A stretch of 7,999 nucleotides of DNA, taken from NCBI GenBank assembly GCA_003455605.1, contig DMQR01000075.1:1-7999 (forward strand). Reading direction: 5' to 3'. The notes under the pieces were generated by a model, which made no database searches, was not told where the DNA came from, and saw nothing but the letters and a program-made list of their open reading frames with translations. Source of the stretch: Cryomorphaceae bacterium (GTDB lineage Bacteria > Bacteroidota > Bacteroidia > Flavobacteriales > Schleiferiaceae). This document shows positions 6,283 through 7,999 of the stretch, piece after piece (the stretch's first letter is position 1; each line of letters starts with the position of its first letter). The position numbers and the translations under genes are program-made.

Positions 6283-7176
6283 ATGGCGACATTTAATCTA
6301 GACGACATAACTACCAAAGAACGCCACACGAAACTGCTTGGGGCGATAGGGCCTCGACCTATTGCTTTGGTAAGTACAGTGGATAAGTATGGCAACAATA
6401 ATTTGAGTCCATTTAGCTTCTTCAATATTTTCTCTTCGAATCCTCCGGTGGTGATTTTTTCGCCAGCGAGACGCGTGAGAGATAATACGACAAAGGACAC
6501 ACTACACAACTGTATAGTGCAAAAGGAGTGTGTGGTGAATATGGTTAGTTACGATGTGGCACAGCAGGTTAACTTGAGCTCTGCGGAATATGATTCTTCG
6601 GTGGACGAGTTTGTAAAGAGCGGTTTAACGCCGGTTGATTCGGAAGTGGTGCAAGCGAAGCGGGTGAAGGAAAGCCCGGTGAGCTTGGAATGTGAGGTTC
6701 GCGACATCTTCCATTTGGGAGAGGAAGGCGGTGCCGGGAATTTGGTAATGTGTTTAATCAAACGTATTCACATTACGGACCGAGTATTGGCGGAAGACGG
6801 TGGTATCGACCAAGAAGAAATAGATTTGGTGGGACGCATGGGTCGTCATTGGTGGGTGCGTGCCTCAGGGGATGCGCTGTTTAAGCTGAGCCCTCCACCA
6901 GTAGGTATTGGGGTAGATGAGATTCCAGATGTTATTCGTCGCTCGACTATTTTGACGGGGAATAATTTGGGTCAATTAGGTGCTGTAACAGTTCTCCCAA
7001 CCGATGCCGAAATAGAAGGCATGAAAAATGACTTTGATGTGCGACGTATATTGCAAAACTTTCCAGACGGCATTGAGTTGCGCGAGCAGTTACACGGAAT
7101 GGCAAAAGAATTGTTAGACAACGACCAGGTGCACGAAGCTTGGAAAGTATTATTAATAGATAAATCGGCCCGTTAA
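6283..7176 (+). CDS. Flavin reductase-like (FMN-binding split-barrel) family protein
   Basis: A 297-residue cytoplasmic protein of the flavin-reductase-like domain family (COG1853 type). Members bind FMN in a split beta-barrel, and many act as NAD(P)H:flavin oxidoreductases or oxygenase partners; the substrate here is unknown. The domain covers about residues 15-200. It starts with LGAIGPRPIALVSTVD, then NNLSPFSFFNIFSSNPP and VVIFSPARR (flavin-contacting strands), VVNMVSYDVAQQVNLSS, SPVSLECEV, and WWVRASGDALFKLSPPP. About 95 further residues (from about 205) form a largely helical tail outside the core domain. The start is the ATG at 6283 because a -7 box covers the alternative upstream TTG. 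The gene leads a tight unit with the DUF3127 and aat genes (gaps of 12 and 10 nt). Confidence 0.9.
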   Translation: MATFNLDDITTKERHTKLLGAIGPRPIALVSTVDKYGNNNLSPFSFFNIFSSNPPVVIFSPARRVRDNTTKDTLHNCIVQKECVVNMVSYDVAQQVNLSSAEYDSSVDEFVKSGLTPVDSEVVQAKRVKESPVSLECEVRDIFHLGEEGGAGNLVMCLIKRIHITDRVLAEDGGIDQEEIDLVGRMGRHWWVRASGDALFKLSPPPVGIGVDEIPDVIRRSTILTGNNLGQLGAVTVLPTDAEIEGMKNDFDVRRILQNFPDGIELREQLHGMAKELLDNDQVHEAWKVLLIDKSAR

Positions 7177-7188
7177 CAGGGTAAATCC

Positions 7189-7563
7189 ATGCAAATAGAA
7201 GCCAGAATCCAAAAGATTATGGACGAACAGGTCATCTCTGATCGTTTCAGAAAACGTGAATTCGTAGTTCAAACCAAAGAGCAATACCCCCAAACCTTGT
7301 GTTTTGAATTCACCCAAGACAAAACGTCCATTTTGAATAACTTCCAAGTAGGTCAAGAAGTGAATGTAGAATTTAATATTCGCGGACGCGAGTGGACGCC
7401 TCCTCAAGGCGGCGATACCCGTTACTACACTACATTACAGGCTTGGCGCATGAATGCAGTTGAAGGTGCTGGTCCAGGACCTTCTGATTTACCGCCACAA
7501 GGCCAGCCGTTTGAAGCGCCATCAGGAGGTTCTGATACACTAGACGATGATCTACCATTCTAA
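7189..7563 (+). CDS. DUF3127 family OB-fold-like protein with SSB-like acidic C-terminal tip
   Basis: A 124-residue protein matching DUF3127, a small, mostly Bacteroidota family without assigned function. The core (1-90) has the family hallmarks RFRKREFVVQT, EQYPQTLCFEF, QDKTSIL, FNIRGREWTPPQGG and YYTTLQAWRM, and its strand order suggests an OB-like barrel. Residues 92-116 are a flexible Gly/Pro/Gln/Ser linker. The last residues, DTLDDDLPF, closely copy the tip of bacterial SSB (DDDIPF in E. coli), which docks SSB partners such as RecQ, PriA, Exo I and RecO. This three-part layout (OB core, linker, acidic tip) is that of SSB itself. A role in ssDNA handling is therefore likely but inferred. 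The ATG at 7189 follows the upstream stop by 12 nt, so it is probably co-transcribed with both neighbours. Confidence 0.88.
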   Translation: MQIEARIQKIMDEQVISDRFRKREFVVQTKEQYPQTLCFEFTQDKTSILNNFQVGQEVNVEFNIRGREWTPPQGGDTRYYTTLQAWRMNAVEGAGPGPSDLPPQGQPFEAPSGGSDTLDDDLPF

Positions 7564-7573
7564 ATAGTTTTAG

Positions 7574-7999
7574 ATGAATAATATCAACAGCCCGCTATAT
7601 TTTATTGGCCAAGGGGATTGGGAAATTCCAAACCCCAATGATGTGGCTAATGAAGAAGGTCTGATTGCGCTGTCTTGGGAGCTTTACCCAGAAATGTACG
7701 AACGCCTATATCCGAAAGGTATTTTTCCTTGGTTTGATCAGGATGGGGTGGTCTTTTGGTTCTCGCCTCCGGTGCGCAGTATCACGCCTACAGATTCGGT
7801 TGTGGTGGCCAAGAGTATGCGTCCGTATATCAACAAAAGCGATTGGCGCTTCTCGGTCAATACTGCCTTTGGAAAGGTGCTCGAGGGCTGCAGTACGATG
7901 CCGCGTCCGGGTCAAGCAGGTACTTGGATTTCCGAGATGTTCCTAGATAATTTTGTAGCCATGCACCACCAGGGGTATGCCCATAGTTTTGAGGTTTGG
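7574..7999 (+). CDS. aat: Leucyl/phenylalanyl-tRNA-protein transferase, 5' part
   Basis: The first 142 residues of a gene that continues beyond the window. The family transfers Leu or Phe from charged tRNA to proteins with N-terminal Arg or Lys, marking them for ClpS/ClpAP. Recognisable motifs are EEGLIAL (28-33), PKGIFPW (47-53), VFWFSPPVR (60-68), the stretch RFSVNTAFGKVLEGC, GTWIS (116-120) and GYAHSFEVW (134-142). Two usually firm motifs are changed: GGDL after GLxA is SWEL, and WWSPDPR is FWFSPPVR. The alignment is otherwise continuous and the frame open, so this is a divergent member rather than a broken gene. The start at 7574 lies 10 nt after the DUF3127 stop; no clear Shine-Dalgarno is present. 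Confidence 0.88.
   Translation, partial: MNNINSPLYFIGQGDWEIPNPNDVANEEGLIALSWELYPEMYERLYPKGIFPWFDQDGVVFWFSPPVRSITPTDSVVVAKSMRPYINKSDWRFSVNTAFGKVLEGCSTMPRPGQAGTWISEMFLDNFVAMHHQGYAHSFEVW

Noticed and set aside
1..7999. CRISPR arrays, insertion sequences, phage genes, toxin-antitoxin or defence genes.
   Set aside because: No regularly spaced repeats, terminal inverted repeats, transposase or nuclease motifs were seen on either strand.

Overview
The window looks like a chromosomal segment of a marine-type Bacteroidota, most likely of the Flavobacteriia or a close relative. Several things support this. DUF3127 is a largely Bacteroidota family. Starts lack clear Shine-Dalgarno sequences. Two starts sit just behind Bacteroidota-type -7 boxes (TAnnTTTG). 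The enzyme set (glycosylasparaginase, GH20, CutC) is typical of glycan-degrading Bacteroidota. No transposon, phage gene, CRISPR array or origin is visible.

Layout. (1) 1-3510, plus strand: a three-gene unit whose reading frames overlap (10 nt and 17 nt). It holds the 3' part of a glycosylasparaginase, a membrane-anchored GH20 beta-N-acetylhexosaminidase and a CutC-family TIM barrel, and ends in a bidirectional terminator at 3512-3536. (2) 3557-4985, minus strand: ribF (FMN/FAD synthesis) followed by a small lipoprotein gene that runs into the same terminator. (3) 5033-5833, plus strand: an unrecognised multi-pass inner-membrane protein, divergent from ribF; both appear to start at TTG. (4) 5834-6106: no convincing gene, but a chain of hairpins ending in a U-run. 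(5) 6107-6186, minus strand: tRNA-Leu(UAG) with its own -7 box and a strong terminator directly behind it. (6) 6283-7999, plus strand: a tightly packed unit of a flavin-reductase-like split-barrel protein, a DUF3127 OB-fold protein with an SSB-like acidic tail, and the 5' part of aat (leucyl/phenylalanyl-tRNA-protein transferase).

How the genes work together. Glycosylasparaginase and GH20 act on the same material: GH20 trims terminal GlcNAc, and glycosylasparaginase splits the remaining GlcNAc-Asn linkage of N-glycopeptides. The overlap with cutC suggests CutC belongs to this glycan route rather than to copper handling; this is inference from context. The last unit pairs a flavin enzyme, a probable ssDNA-related or SSB-partner-binding protein and an N-end-rule enzyme, with no obvious shared pathway.

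The observations most worth a second look are the CutC glycan context, the SSB-like C-terminus of the DUF3127 protein, the divergent Aat motifs and the hairpin-rich gap at 5839-6027. No clearly new multi-gene system is evident.
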